Assembly: GCF_010093595.1 (NCBI RefSeq) | Contig: NW_022985451.1 | Span: 72,175 to 136,174 of the forward strand | Reading direction: 5' to 3' | Source of the DNA: Mytilinidion resinicola | Lineage: Eukaryota; Ascomycota; Dothideomycetes; Mytilinidiales; Mytilinidiaceae | Length of the DNA: 64,000 nt | Shown here: one piece after another, positions 12,611-25,419 of the stretch | How the letters are laid out: each line of letters begins with the position of its first letter | How positions within the stretch are numbered: position 1 is the first letter of the stretch | Notes under the pieces: model-generated | Seen by the model: only the letters and a program-made list of their open reading frames with translations | Database searches by the model: none | Told to the model about the DNA's origin: nothing | Translations under genes and position numbers: made by a program

Positions 12611-13275
12611 AAGTAACAGTAAGTTAGGGTATGGTCATAGGACTCGCTGAGTCCTGAAGCTCTAATGAGCATTATGCCGGCGTTCGGATTGTGGTAGAGC
12701 TTGCCATCGATACCCATTTTATGGCATTGCTAGGGTTGCACCATCCATCATATCTATATTTGCGATCATTGTTTCTGCAAGAGCATGGGATTATGACAGT
12801 TCGGGTTTGGGATTCTAAAGGTTGACGACCTCTGAGGAACATCAGAAAGATTGTAGTACTAGATCCAAATAGAAATGAATCATGATGTCTGACAAGCTAT
12901 GTTACTCCGTGATACATTTACATGATAAGTGAACTAAGGTACTCTTTGAAGAACAGTGGTTGCACAGTTTTGATTGTGACTAGGTACCTGGAGCCGACTC
13001 CTGAAATCTGACCCGAAGGCGGAGGCTGAGTACTGCAAGTCGTTCTTGGCCGCACCTCGACGGTGCCTTTAAACCACAAGCCTCGCCTGCCTGCCCTTCT
13101 CAATGATTATTCGCCTCTCATCACGAAGTCTCCGAAGATATCGAACTACCCTCAGAATCAGATAGCGCACAACTGCGTAGTTAATCCTGTACGAACGCCC
13201 CCGCGCAACTCTCTCCTGCCTTCCGCTCTTACGCGCCGCCCTGCCCCTCGCCCCAATTCGTCCTCGCTCTCGAAT
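12611..13275 (+). other. intergenic, 3' flank and promoter region
   Basis: Holds the 3' flank of the CCCH gene and the upstream region of the Sel1-repeat gene. The reading frame of the next gene is open upstream to 13063, but that stretch is low in conserved character and I treat it as leader. No RNA gene seen. Confidence 0.45.
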
Positions 13276-15512
13276 ATGTCGCTCAAAAACCTCCTGAAGA
13301 AGAAAGACAAGATAAAGGATGAGGGCACCGCGCCGGCCCCCAGCCCCACCCAATCCCCGACCGTACCAGAGTTCACCTTCATGCGCACGACGACGACCAC
13401 CCAAGAGGAGATTGCACCCCCAACCTTTCCCGGCGACGCGCCCCGCCCGCAGTCCCCAGAAGCCCACCCGGACCACAAGCGGCTCAGCAGCCGGTTTCGC
13501 AGACACTCGAACGCGGCGCAGCATCAGAGCGTAGATGAGGGCAAGAAGAACGACCGCCGGCTTTCTGAGCGGCTGCACCTCTCGCGCGACCGCAGCTCGA
13601 GCTCGGTGAACGTGCCTGAGGACCTGCCGAGCATTGAGAATACGGTGGCCAAGACGGTGGACGATGAAGCGAGCTGGGAGAAGCGCGCGACGCTGCTGGC
13701 GAAGGGGAATTCGGTCAGTAGGCACAGTAGTGAGGCGGCGCTGGCAGAGGGCGGGGGAGGGGTGCCGCGGGGAAAGAGGAGTAGGAGTGTGAGCGTTAGT
13801 GACGCGGGTGGTGATGTAAGTTTGGGAGTGTTTGATTGAGGTGGAGATGTGCTGATGTGTTTGCTAGGTCAACATTCAGGAGGCTATTAGGTTGCATGAA
13901 GCTGGAGGTAAGGCACCGACGCGTTTTCTGGCAAACGAGTGGATTAGATCTGACGGAGCTTGTAGAATATGATCAGTCGACTGTGATGTTTGGGAAATTG
14001 GCGGATCCCAAGGGCGCAAACAATGCGCTGAGCCAGGTCCTATATGGGCTTGCCCTAAGGTCAGTTCGATCGAATGTAGCAAAGCTCAAACAACTTAAGC
14101 TACCTACCTATGGTAGCAAACGCCCTTGGTTGAACCGGTTCACTGACACGATTTGTAGACATGCCTGGGGCTGCACAAAGAACGAGGAGCTCGCCGTCAC
14201 GTACCTCTCCTACGCCGCGTCCAACAGTGCCGACGTCGAGTCGCTTGCTCTAGCAGCAGGCATGAAGAAAGGGGGTGCTGCCAAAGGAGAGCTCACGCTC
14301 GCCATATTCGAGCTGGGCAACTGTTTCCGCAATGGCTGGGGGGCGAAGAAAGACCCCGTGGCCGCAAAGCAGTACTATGAGACGGCGGCGAACCTCGGAG
14401 ATACAGACGCGATGAATGAAGTAGCCTGGTGCTATTTGGAAGGTTTCGGATGCAGAAAGGACAAGGTCAGTTGCCCTGCTACATCGAGATGCTCCCGCAG
14501 TCTGGTGTTGTATTTCCTCTTTTGGCCCCGTAAACAACCACCAGCTCCGTGACCGGTGTCAGTTGCTGCAGTCTCGTCACATCCACTCGGGCTCGAGACC
14601 AGAATCGTGCAGCCTCATTCGTTGGGCAGCATTCTGAACCAAGCTGACTGGTGTCTCCACGCCTCATAGTTCAAAGCCGCGCAATTCCTGCGCCTCGCCG
14701 AGTCCAAGGGGAGTAAGATCGTAGGCAACACCTGGTAAGCAAGACGTCTCTCCTGTCTCTCCTGTCTACTAGTCTGTCTCTCTCTCCACACTTCCGTCAT
14801 GCCCGTCCCTGCGCTGGCCGTCCCTGACAGCTCTCATCGCGTCGAGCTCCCTCGCCCGACGCGTGAGGCCAGCCGGCACGCGTGACGCTGTCGCCGCGGG
14901 CCGGACAGACGATGCCGAGCGTGCATTCGGGCACAGCGTGACGGCATGCTGTTCCTGCTTCCTCGCCAGGCTGGGGCGTGGGCGTTTCAGCAGCGCGCAG
15001 CCACGGGCAATCGAGTGGCTCTGCGTTGTCGGTATGCTGCTTGCTCGCTTACCCGAGAGGGAGGGGAACGGCCCTCGCCGCATGGCCAGGTGCCTCTTCA
15101 CGGCTGCTCCAGTACACACACACGCTCTTCTCGGCCCCAGCCCCCACCCATATTCCCCGCCAGCGATATCACGAGAGCGCAGCGCCGTTTCCTGCTTTCG
15201 ACTGGCGCGCATACACGTGGCAGCTCGCTGTTGGCATGCGATCCAGCCGTTTTGGGTCGCACCCTCCGCACTGGCCTGCCTGCCCTCGTCCGCCAGAGCT
15301 GGACCGGCCTCCCCTGCGCGCCGTCGTCTATTTTTCATTCACGTTTTCTTGCCTGCTTCTGTTTACGGCTTGTAATGGCAGCCCGCTCGATGCGGGTGCC
15401 CCGCTAGAGGCTTCCCCTTCATCATCGACTGCGAGCTTGTTGTGCTGATGCTGACGCTTCCTTCTTCTCCCGCCATAGGATCTGGAAAGAGAAATACAAC
15501 CCTAAGCCGTAA
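13276..15512 (+). CDS. Sel1-like repeat protein A
   Basis: Six exons (13276-13815, 13868-13907, 13948-14059, 14159-14465, 14670-14734, 15479-15512) give 365 residues. The start at 13276 gives MSLKNLLKKKDK; the frame is open upstream to 13063 without conserved content. Residues 1-180 are Pro/Ser-rich and basic, probably disordered. From about residue 190, helical Sel1-like repeats are recognisable by HAWGCTKNEELAVTYL, GNCFRNGWGAKKD and AWCYLEGFGCRKDK, ending GNTWIWKEKYNPKP. Such repeats make protein-binding scaffolds; relatives include the yeast Dsf2/Nif1 and Skt5 groups, but I cannot assign the partner. The last intron is 744 nt, far longer than any other here, and intron 2 is only 40 nt. It is paralogous to the gene at 28339-30608. 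Confidence 0.82.
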
Positions 15513-17969
15513 AGTGCTAAGAAGGGGGGGCTGCGTATCCCGCGGGATATCTCATCTCATCACGGTACATAGCACCTCTCAGCTAGCCAAGCCAGCCAGC
15601 CGGGAAAGCCGCTCGAATCATGCTCTAGAATACCTCATTCAACAATCTATCTATCTTACTCACATACAGTAACATCCTAGTGTGTACCTAGGTGTTGTAC
15701 CATCCTTGGCGCGAGTGAGTTGGAAAGAAAACAATTGTGGCTTGCGTGCTTTGCTTGCGTGCTTCCCCCCGTCCTTCCCCTCTTTGGAAAGGGCTTTCAA
15801 TACTCATTATGGTGGCGTGTGCGCCTGCTGAGGCCTCCCGAGGTCCTTTCGAGATCGCGCATCGCTCCCGATCCATCGCATCGGCCCAGATGACCGAAGC
15901 GGATGGAGGCCCTGATTTTCCTCCACCTGGAAGGGGTGGGTGGTGAGGTGGTCGATTCGGTTCGATTGCTGAGGAGCTTACACTCTACCTTCCCCTACCT
16001 GCTCAGCTGGCTAGCTAGCATCTCCTAATCTCTGCGTGCATCTGTCTCACTACTACCACCTACATGACCAGCCTCGCTGCATGCACTGCCCGTCCTTCAC
16101 GTCTGTGTGGGTGGTCTGGAGTAAGTCCGAGATCAGATGGGGGCACGGGATGTGGGATGGGGGATGTGTTCAGGCTGGCTTTCCTCTGCCGAATGCATGA
16201 TTGCTGCGGGGTGCAGGCTCAGGTTGTTCGTGAGCTGGCGATTGTTGTCCACACACCCTACATCCACCACCCAAGCTCGTGCGCCACGCTTGCCCGGATC
16301 CGCGCCTGGGCAACCGAGCCAGTTGGTTGGAGCTGTCTGAATGATCTGTTGCCTGCGTGCGCTTGTGCTTGCATAGTCCGGATCCTTCCACTTGGGATGT
16401 GTCCGGCTTGCAGAGTGCAGTGACAGCATTCCAGTTAATTTGCCCGTATCGCGCGCACGTGGAGGAGCGTTTGAGCTGCCAGCACTTCAGTTCCTCTTAC
16501 AGTTTTTTTCCAGAGAAGTCACTTGCCGCGGTTGAGTTAGTCAGTCACACATAGATTCGATAGATCGATACGAGAAGGGCAATCGATGGTGGATGGGTGA
16601 TTTGAATTTGATTTGATCCGAGAGGGGATACCTCCGAGCAAGCTCAGCTCAGCTCAGCTCTGCTCATTCATGCGTTTCCAGGAAACCGCCACACGCACAC
16701 CCAACACCCCGCAACGGAGATGCATCGGAAAGAAAGGCTCCATACACAATAATCTTGGGATGATACGTAGTGTGCCACCCCCAAACGCGCGCAGCCAGCT
16801 CGTGGCATGCGCTCCAAGAGCCAATTAAGTATTGCTGTCGACGGATTTAAAGAAAACAGGGACCAATGATAACGATAACGATAAGGACGAAGGAGGAATG
16901 ATTAAGGTAACCACTAAAAATAGCTGTCTCCGAGACTTCGTGTAGCTGCGTGCTGCGCTCTGAAACAACAGGACGCTGTATGTCTCTCATAATCGGCATT
17001 AAACAAAGGCTATTCGCCAGATCATAGATAGGTTCGTGGGTAATCTTTCGTGTGTAGTCATCTCTTGCTCTTCTTGATACTCGTTGCAGTTGGGGTGTGT
17101 TGTATGTGATGTGTATGTTCAGCCAGTAGTTTGGTCCCACAGCGCGCAGCTGTGAGTGAAAAAGCGGGCGCTCGAATCTTCAAAAAGGCCCCCCTTCCTC
17201 CAGCTGTGCCCATGTACAATTCGTGACGCTGATAGTAATAATATGAAAAGTTCCAGACAAATAGGTCGCAAGACATGATATCCATCCAAATCGTAGTTCT
17301 TCCCAAAAAAGACATATGGTCTCATAAAAATCAAAAGTCCATCTCAAAAGAATATACCAAAATGACACGCTCGCTCTGCTCTGCAATAAATGACAATAAA
17401 TGACACACAAAGACAATCCCAAAATCGCTTGCTTCCTTCCAGGTTCATACAAAATCCCGTCCTATATGGCAAAATAAGATAAAAATGTCCAGCTTTGAAG
17501 ATAGAAGGTGACAAATGAGAATCTGCGCTGTGATTGCTGTGTGATCTCCATCAATCAGAATTCGCGTAGTCTCAATCTCAGTCCCAGCCGCCCAAGATGC
17601 TCGGTAAACGGTATGATTTCCAGTGGTTCCTATGAGTCGTAGGTTCGTTGAAAACAGTGTGAAAAGTCAGAAGTTAGCCGGCCCAATTTTTCCGTGAGTC
17701 GAGGAAAAAACACAACAAAAAGGGCCTGGGCTAGGCGGTGGCAGGCGTCGTCGGTAGGTTGACGGCGATCGGTGTATGGACTGAAGAATTGACGGATACC
17801 CTCCAAATGCAAATTTGTCCCTAGTAATGCCGGTGAAGGCCCAAGAAGTGAAGTAAATCATGCAAAAATCCAGAATATGCAAGTAGATTCAAAAGGGAAT
17901 AAACGGCGTGGTCGTTCGTCGTCGTCTGAATCAAGAGTACGAAGGACCGTTATGGTCGTGGTGGAGCAC
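15513..17969. other. intergenic, convergent 3' flanks; simple repeats
   Basis: About 2.5 kb between the convergent ends of Sel1 gene A and the bZIP gene. No supported gene. Low-complexity pieces are visible: a duplicated 12-mer around 15740-15763 (gcttgcgtgctt units), four to five AGCTC units around 16640-16665, and GATAAC triplets around 16867-16884. The many short frames on both strands have no conserved motif. Confidence 0.5.
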
Positions 17970-20031
17970 TCAGCCAGAAACCTCGACCTTGCGAATGCCG
18001 TCTTCGCTCGTCGTTGCACGGTCGCTCTCCTCGACCATGCGCTTGAACTCGTGCACCACCTCGCTTGGGATCCGCTCCCACAAAAGGCTTCGGGTGTAAA
18101 CCTCGGCCGCAGTCTCGCCTTTGCTCTCCTCGCGCATGGCGGCAAGAGTTTCGGCAAGATTTCGGCGATGGTGCGAAGGCTGGGATCCGGGAGACAAGGG
18201 GTCGTTGATATCGTCGCTATGCACACTGTATCCTCGCCGCGTGAACTCTGCCGAGGTAAGGCTGTTGTACTGGGACGGCGTAATGGAGAACAATTGCTCG
18301 TTCTCCTGATCTTTGGTAGGGGCGGCAAGATGGGCGTGTAGTTGGTCGAGGTGAGAAGCGGCACCGTGCGACAGGCTGGCGAACTCGGCTCCAGACAGGG
18401 TACGCTTGTTCCAGTTGGCGCCGGATGGTCCAGGCTCAAGAGCTTCGATTCGGTTGGCGATGAGGTTGTGGTGTTGGGCAGGCGAAGGTGCGACACCGGC
18501 GTCCTTGAAAATGCTGTCAAGAACGGTGGCTGATGCGGCGCGGACGTCGTCTGGCATGCGAGGAAGAGGCGGGGCGGTGGAACCGGAAGACTTGCTGGCA
18601 ACAAAGGCGCCGCAGAGGAGGAGCATGAGGAGGAGACCTGAAGCAACGGGCTTGGCCTCCGCATCCTTCTTGCGGGGCGCGACGACGAGGGAGTGCTCTT
18701 GCTGTTGGTTCTCGGTGGCTGACGGCGTCGACTCGTCCATGCAAAAATCGGGGACGAAGATGTAGTTGTCCCAGTCGTTCGCACCCATGTTAAGGTTGTC
18801 CATATCGGAGGCGAAGTCGGTGAAGGTAGAACTTGGTGCAACGGACATGGCAGAGCTGGCGCTCTCGAGCCGCTCGGTGAGGACGTTGACCTTCTTGCGG
18901 AGGTCGCCAGTCTCGACGGTGTTGGATCGGACGAGTTCCTCCTTGTCCCACTGGAGCTGATCGATGATATTCCTCATCTCGTTGTGCTCGTGGTGAGCCT
19001 GCTCCTTTTCCCGTAGCATGCCCTCCATCTGCAGACGTAGGCTGGTGATCTCATCTTCGAGGACGCCCACCCGCTCGGTCCAGAGCTTCTTCTCCTCTTC
19101 GAGCTCTTCGGTGTGCTTCTTCTTTCGTTGCCGTGAATCAAGACTATATAGAGGTTAGCAGGGGGACGTTACAAAACCAAATGCCACGCTGGACAATAAG
19201 GCCAAAGCCAAAGAACCAAAATCCAAAGGGAAGGACGTACGCGGCCTGTCTGTTCCTGAGTAGGCGTTTCTGCTGCTTGAGCTCCTTGATCTCTTCATCG
19301 TTGGAGGAGTTCTGGATCAGCAGGTCGATGTTGAGGAGGCTCCGCTCCGGCGGGATGTCGAAGCGGGCGTTCTTCTTCCGGATGCCGTCCCGCCGCGGCG
19401 AGTAGGAGCGGGGCGGGGAGTTGGCGCGCATGCGCTTGGGGCCTGGCCGCGAATCCATCTCCTGCTGGGCGAGGGCCATCCACTCGTTGTTGCTGTGCGG
19501 CGACAGAGGGGTTTCGGGAGCAGCGGGGAAGACGGCACTCGGTTGCACGTTGCTCTGGAGGGGCAATCCACCAAACGTCGACGACATGTGCGATCCGACA
19601 GGGATGAAGGCGGACGGCGGCCCGGCATCGTAGTCAGCCTGACCAAACGCGTGAAGCGGCTTCGTTGCCGTGGGTGTCCGGGAGCCAGAATTGTCGTTAA
19701 TCGGCCACGCAGAGGGCTGCTGGCCGTAGGTTGCTGCTTGGGTGGGCGGTAGGCGTGTGAAGGGGTTGTTGTTCTGCTCGAAGAAGGGATTGCTGCTGTT
19801 GGAGGTCTGCTGGCGGTCGACGAAGGGGCCCGAGGTCGGGAAGTCCTCCCACAGCGACGTCTCGGGCGAGAACATGCCCTGGTGGGAGTTGGTCGGCGAC
19901 ATGATGCTGGGGGTGTCGAGAATGGTGGAGTCGAGCGTGACGTTGTCGTCGTAGGAGAAGGTGCTGGGTTTCCGGTCGACGGAGAGCGTGGACGAGGGCC
20001 GGTGGAAGTCCATGTGCTGCTGGAACTCCAT
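17970..20031 (-). CDS. bZIP transcription factor with predicted membrane anchor
   Basis: Two exons (19241-20031 and 17970-19143; intron 97 nt) give 654 residues. Residues 1-240 are Ser/Pro/Asn/Gln-rich, like an activation region. The basic region at about 250-280 contains RLLRNRQAALDSRQRKKKH, the N-x7-R bZIP pattern, and its codons span the intron. A leucine-zipper coiled coil runs to about 350. Residues of about 432-447 form an uncharged hydrophobic stretch (GLLLMLLLCGAFVASK) long enough to cross a membrane, and some 205 residues follow it. The layout resembles ATF6/CREB3-type factors that are released from a membrane by proteolysis; that is inference. The fungal orthologue name is not known to me. 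Confidence 0.85.
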
Positions 20032-23000
20032 GGCCGGTGGCTGGGGGGAGGCGTGGGTTTTGTACGAAATACCGGTGTAGCGGCAGTAATGGCGGTGTGG
20101 AGGGCTCGATTCGGCAATGCAGAGCAGTTGGTCGGCGATGAGGCGTGGAGCACAGCGTCAATCTGGCTCTCGTGGGGCGGGGGTGGTGGTGTTGGATTAA
20201 GTCTGCAGCGTGCGTAGGGAGCACGACGATGGTGGGGAAGTGGTGGCAGAGGGAGCTGGGCGGCGCGGATAGATATGATTACGGCTGGGGGGCAGCGTGA
20301 CAGCGGACGGGCCGTGCTGGTGCTGTTTCGCTGCGAGTGAAGGCTCGGCTGTGCGGGCATGGTGGGCACGGCTTCACCTGGGGCATCCCACGACCTCCCA
20401 CCCACGCTCCCTGCGCGCCCTGCCATTCGGTGCCCCGAAAGCGACATCGGGTCGCTGGGTACCGCTGCAGATGGAGCCCGCTCGCAGCCAGTCATTCCTG
20501 GGCTCCCGCGCCGCTGCTGCAGCCAGCCAGACCCCAGCGCCAGCTTGTTTGCGACACTTCCGCCGGGCCACCCTCCGAGAGCGACTGCTCCCTCCCAGAC
20601 GGCCATGGCAAGCCTGAGCCGCCAGCGCCGCAAAACGCGATGCCATGAGCGGCGCCGTTTGCCGTCCTCTCGTCCACATGGCCGCGGACCCGTTGCCGCC
20701 AGAGCTGCGCCCAGCGAGAGACCGCCGACGCGTGGTGCGACTTCGTGCAGACGTCCAGTGGACGGGGCCGGCCCGCAGCGTCCATCGCTGCAGTTGATTC
20801 GCTTGGGTTTCCTGGCGGCCCGGGCCAGGTCGCGAAAACTCTGAACCCGCCGTGAGGGCGCGCGTTGACACGGAGGAAGGCATCGCTCTATTCTGGCTCT
20901 TCGCCCTGCGCTTTGGCTCGCCAGGGCTGCTGCGAATCCTCAACACCACTCGCACGCCCGGAGCGGCATTTCCTGGCGGCCGCGTGGTTTCATCGGCCCT
21001 CTCCAGGAATCAGGCGACATGGCGAGTTGCCCGCAAGGTCAACCCTCTCTCCCTCATCCTCCGCCATGGCTGTGTCATCTGTCCAACTTTTGCGCGAGTC
21101 ATCTCACCGCTCCACTCGCCGGTAATGGCCTCGTCCAGAGACACCCTCCGACCTCCTTTCTGTGCCATGGCGAGTTATCGTGAAGTGTTGCTCAGTGCTC
21201 TGCTCTGTGCGTCGCAACGTCGCACCCCCAAGATCCGAGGCAAACCTGCAGCCACATTGAAGCCCGGTCGCTCTGTTGCACCGGGCCAAGCTGCACTGTT
21301 GCTGATGAATCTTGACTTGCTGTGCTCATGCTCCTCCGATCCGACTCTCCTCGAGGCCGCGTCTCACCCACAGTTGGTTGGCCTGGCAGCTTGAAGCTGG
21401 ACGCTAGTGAAACTGCCTCTGCTCTCCAATTGTAGGCTGCCGGCACCAGGCATTGCTTCCTGTTTGTGGACAGCTCTCGCATCGTGCTACCCTTATCGCG
21501 ACGAATAAGACAATTCTGCCATAAGCGCACCGTGATGATTCGTGTGACGACACCGACGCGGCGAGCACTACACCGGAATCGCGACGTGCAGCAGTCACGC
21601 CGCGACGGCCCGGTCGCGGACGGGGAGGGCTCTTGCATCTACCGGCAGCCGTTGCTGAGAGGTCGCTCGCCTCTGCGTCTGGAACCACCGTTGGGCTGAT
21701 CATGCCCGAGATGGCTTCGCCTGTTCAGGCCTTTGCCAGAGGGCTGAGAGTGACAGTGTCTCCAGATCCAGTCGTCGGCTCCAGACGCTCCACCACCGCG
21801 TGCCCCAAGACATTGGCGTTTTACCGGCCGCGCTGAAGCAATGAGCGTTTGCTCCAAGCCTCAACATCAATATTGAAATGCAGCCTCGATGATATGGAGG
21901 CCCAATGGACGAGGCTACTGCTGCCCATCTGCATTTGGTAATGTGAATTGAAGGAAAGACAAGGCTGCAGCTGCGAGTGGCTCTCCGTCTCTTCCAAGGC
22001 ATTGGTTAGGCCGCCCATCTGCGGGTTGGCGAACCTGCGTCGCCTTTGTTCCAACCTTCTGTATCTTGCTGCGTGAACGACCACTCAAGTGCCATCAAGT
22101 GGGTCCTACTTGATCTACTTGGCACTGGAAAATTCTAGATATCATGCAGGCGTGTCCACGTCGTCGTTTTTTTTATGAGTCAATCCTCTTCCTTCAATTG
22201 CACCCATTGCAAAGGTAGCACAATCAGTAGCCTTGTTTTCTTGGACAACAACGGAGCTATGCAAGTTCCTTCGTGGAAACGGCGCAGAATCCGACTGGTA
22301 CGCTTGACGAAACAGTAGCTGGTGCTCGGGTACGGTGAATTGGCCCTCTGTTCCATCCAATTGGCTTGCATCGCCTTTTCCGCCCTCCGTTAGACCCAAT
22401 CATTCCTGCGAGAAGCCGAATCATGGTGGACCTTTCGCAGATAGCGCAGCTTGCGCCTTGGAAGGATGATGCGAGTAAGGGTTGGTCCTCTGCTTCGTCA
22501 TTGAGAATTAGACGATTAATCTCTGCGACTCTTCCGATGTATGTTTACGATCTGCAAGTCCAGCCTCGGGCTATGCTGTTTCGGAAGCAGCCGTGACGCG
22601 GTAGTGGTGACAATTAGTGAAGAGGTTACCAGGCTCCGAGAGCTTGGTTTGACAGTGCGCCTACCCTGACTGCTCCCTTCTCCTTCACCGGGAAGTCGAG
22701 TTTAGATCAGCACCTTGATCCCAGGCCCGATCTAGCCGACCTCGGAAGTATTCTTACATTTGTTGATCCACCCTTCAGGCAGTGTGGCAATGCTTCTGAA
22801 ACATAACGTTGGTGTATTAATAGCGTTTTGAAAATGCGGTGAAGAATTAGCCGTCTGCCCGTGCCAAGCCTGCCTCCAGAAGGATTCAGGAGCAACGAAG
22901 TGATCGAGTAGTAGCCGACATATACTCCGACCGTGCGACATATGACAATCAAACGACAGCCTTAAAGGGCTTAAAACAGATGACGAAATAGGAGTTTGGT

Positions 23001-23424
23001 ATATTGGGGGCAGACAGGGTAGATGCTGGGCTTGTGAATAGTGAGTAGCGGTGGGGATAACAAAAGCAGCAAAATGGATGAATTTAGAGAGTTGCGGTGT
23101 GTCGCGGTGTGTCGCGGTGAGCCGCGTCGAGTCAATAAAACAAATAGTCTCTGAATTTGATGCTTGACCGCTTGTTCAATCAGTGACAGAGGAAACAGAC
23201 GTGGACCAACACGTATCGAGAGGGTTTGAATTAGTACATGTAGTCCCGAGCTTTCTCGTATCCTCAACTTTATCGACATGCTATTAGAAGCGGGTGAAGA
23301 CTTCCGCGCGCAAGAGACGCTCCTTCTAAGCATGATCTCAAGCATAAATGATGCTTTGGGTGATGTAGTTCATACGGCCTACCTGCGCCGTTGATGACGA
23401 TTTTCCAGTGCCACTCCTAGACAC
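20032..23424. other. long intergenic region upstream of the bZIP gene
   Basis: Nearly 3.4 kb without a supported gene, lying between the bZIP start and the end of prp4 (both on the minus strand). The first 1 kb is GC-rich and open in several frames at once, which is a composition effect. It may hold a long 5' leader or distal control elements of the bZIP gene. A tandem of three GTGTCGCGGT-like decamers lies near 23093-23123, on the prp4 side. Confidence 0.45.
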
Positions 23425-25183
23425 TCATACTCCCTCTTGATCGTCTCTCGCCCAGAGCTTGACGGTGCGGTCGTGACCGCTACTGCAAATCCATTTTCCA
23501 TCGTTGGTGACGTCTGCGCTGAGAACATTCCCGGAGTGCCCGCTCAGGGTCTTGCAAAGGGTCCAATCTCCCTCAGAGAAGATCTTGATGTTTTTGTCGA
23601 AACCACAGGAGATGAAGAAGGTCCCTGCTTTCTTCGGGATTAAGTCTCCATTCTCATCTTTCGAAAGCTTCTTGCCACTTGTCGCCGCGTCTGTTCCCTT
23701 GAACCACTTCAGGTCTGTGACTCCGCCCACATTGGCGCCGATAGAAGTCGTCTCTCGCATGGCACGGATATCCCAGCATTTGGCGAAGCCATCACCAGAG
23801 CCTGAAAGCACACGGTAGCCATCCACGCTCCAATCCAAGGCATATATCGGCTTAATATGACTCTCCATGACGTACACAACGCGGCCTGTACGAAGATCCC
23901 ATATACGTCCGATGCTGTCAAGTCCAGCGCTGGCTAGTAGGGATCCATCGGCATTAAAGCTGACGGTATAGACATCCTTGGAATGACCTTCTTGAATTAG
24001 TAGTTCTGTTGACGTATCAACGTCCCACAGACGCCAAGTTGTGTCCTCGGAAGCGGACGCGAGGTATCGACCGGAGGGATGGAACTCGACCCTGCAAACT
24101 CTTCCATTGTGGCCCGATAGCGTGGATAAAGGGGCAGTCTGATCGAGCGACCAGAGTTGCACGTTCCCACCACCGCCTCCTGAGGCGAAGTTCACAGACG
24201 AGGAGGAAACGCTGCTTCCGGAAAGCGTCGCTCCAGGTGACCACGCTACCCCTGTAACGCGATCGGTATGGCCACGATAGACCTGCTGCGTATCGAGGTT
24301 CGGCACGTCGAGTAGTTTGATACTTCCAGTCCAGTTGCCGGCCGCAATGTACTCGCCGTTCGGAGAGAACCGTGCAATACCCACCGGCCGGTCGGCGGCG
24401 ACTTGCGACCCGTACAGCTCGAACCCCTGCAATCGATCCTTGATAATCTTGCGGTATTTGACATGGGTTCGGAGAACAATTGACGCTTCGTCTCGCTGGA
24501 ATGCGACTCGTTCTTTCGCGCGAGGTAGCGAGTATCGTGCCATGTCTCTCCGTGCATCTAGCAGTTGTGGGACGCCTTGCGTGTAGAACTCTTCCTGCTC
24601 ATCGCCTGACTGATCCTCGGCATCTCCCATCTGAGTCTCAACATAGCCATCTTCGCCAGCTTCCGCCTGAAGTGTCAGGATCTCTCGCAATCGATCTCGT
24701 CTATCGCCAGGTCCTTCTCCGAAGAGCGTGATAGGTTCGCCGAGACGACGCAGGCTGGCTTTGACGTTTGCATCGGCGGTTGGCACAGCTATGGCAGCTG
24801 CTCGGCGTTTATGTTCGAATTGTGAAAGGATGGCAGAGGCTTTCTCGCCAGCTCCAGTCGTGCCGGTCGGTAGGGTATAGTCACGATCAGTCGCTGTAGC
24901 ATCGTCAATGACCATTTCTCGAAGCAAAGAAGCCCGAATTGAGAGTCGAATACTCACGGAGATCGGCTAGGTCAATGCCTCCCATATCTGTGTCCTGTAC
25001 CCATCCTCCATCAGCTTGAGTTTGCGCGGTCAAACCAGGTAAAATCCACGTGCGGGTGTCTGAAAGAGAGAGCATTTGCTCTACACACGGTTGTGAATAC
25101 CGAATTGCGGCGGACAAGCTCGAAGAATCTGCGCTTACCTCTACTTCCGCCTCTTCCACATAGGCTTGTCTCGATGGATGCAT
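23425..25183 (-). CDS. prp4: U4/U6 snRNP splicing factor Prp4, WD40 protein
   Basis: Prp4 is a WD-repeat component of the U4/U6 particle of the spliceosome. The main exon, down from about 24930, encodes MVIDDATATDRDYTLPTG, then the SFM-type signature LRRLGEPITLFGEGPGDRR, and seven WD repeats with typical ends (LLDV, LWSL, RLWDVD, RIWDL, KCWDI, KIF, KLWARD). A short first exon from 25183 encodes MHPSRQAYVEEAEVE, followed by a GTAAGC donor at 25138. The exact joining between there and 24930 is unsettled: one workable path uses an acceptor after GGGTACAG near 25002, a small exon encoding DTDMGGIDLADL, and a GTGAGT donor near 24957. Divergent from ptc7, with 236 bp between starts. Confidence 0.88.
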
Positions 25184-25419
25184 CATCTTTGCGGTTTTCT
25201 GGCTGAAGCGCAACCAGCGCGGGGAGGCGCAGTTCTGGTGAGGTGGTCGCGATACAGCAGAGGTGAGGAAGGACCGATTGTGCGGAGTTATCCAAGAATA
25301 CAAATCAAGGGCTTTGGGGTGAAGAATGAAGTAGCAGATGTTGGGGTGGACTTAAGATCAGATGCTGCGGTGCCAGTCGACTGGACGCTAGTGTTCTGCA
25401 GCAGAGCCTCCGCCAAGCA

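Noticed and set aside
14863..15448. Several overlapping plus-strand frames of 150-170 codons
   Set aside because: They lie inside the long intron of Sel1 gene A, are open in all three frames by GC content, and have no recognisable motif.
17858..18841. 327-codon minus-strand frame
   Set aside because: It is a shifted frame of the bZIP second exon; its low-complexity Pro/Ser/Arg content is typical of a shadow.
19317..20633. 438-codon minus-strand frame
   Set aside because: It overlaps exon 1 of the bZIP gene in another frame, is rich in Pro/Arg/Ser from GC-rich sequence, and has no domain.
20297..21394. Overlapping frames on both strands upstream of the bZIP gene
   Set aside because: All are composition-driven, with no conserved motif and mutual overlap.
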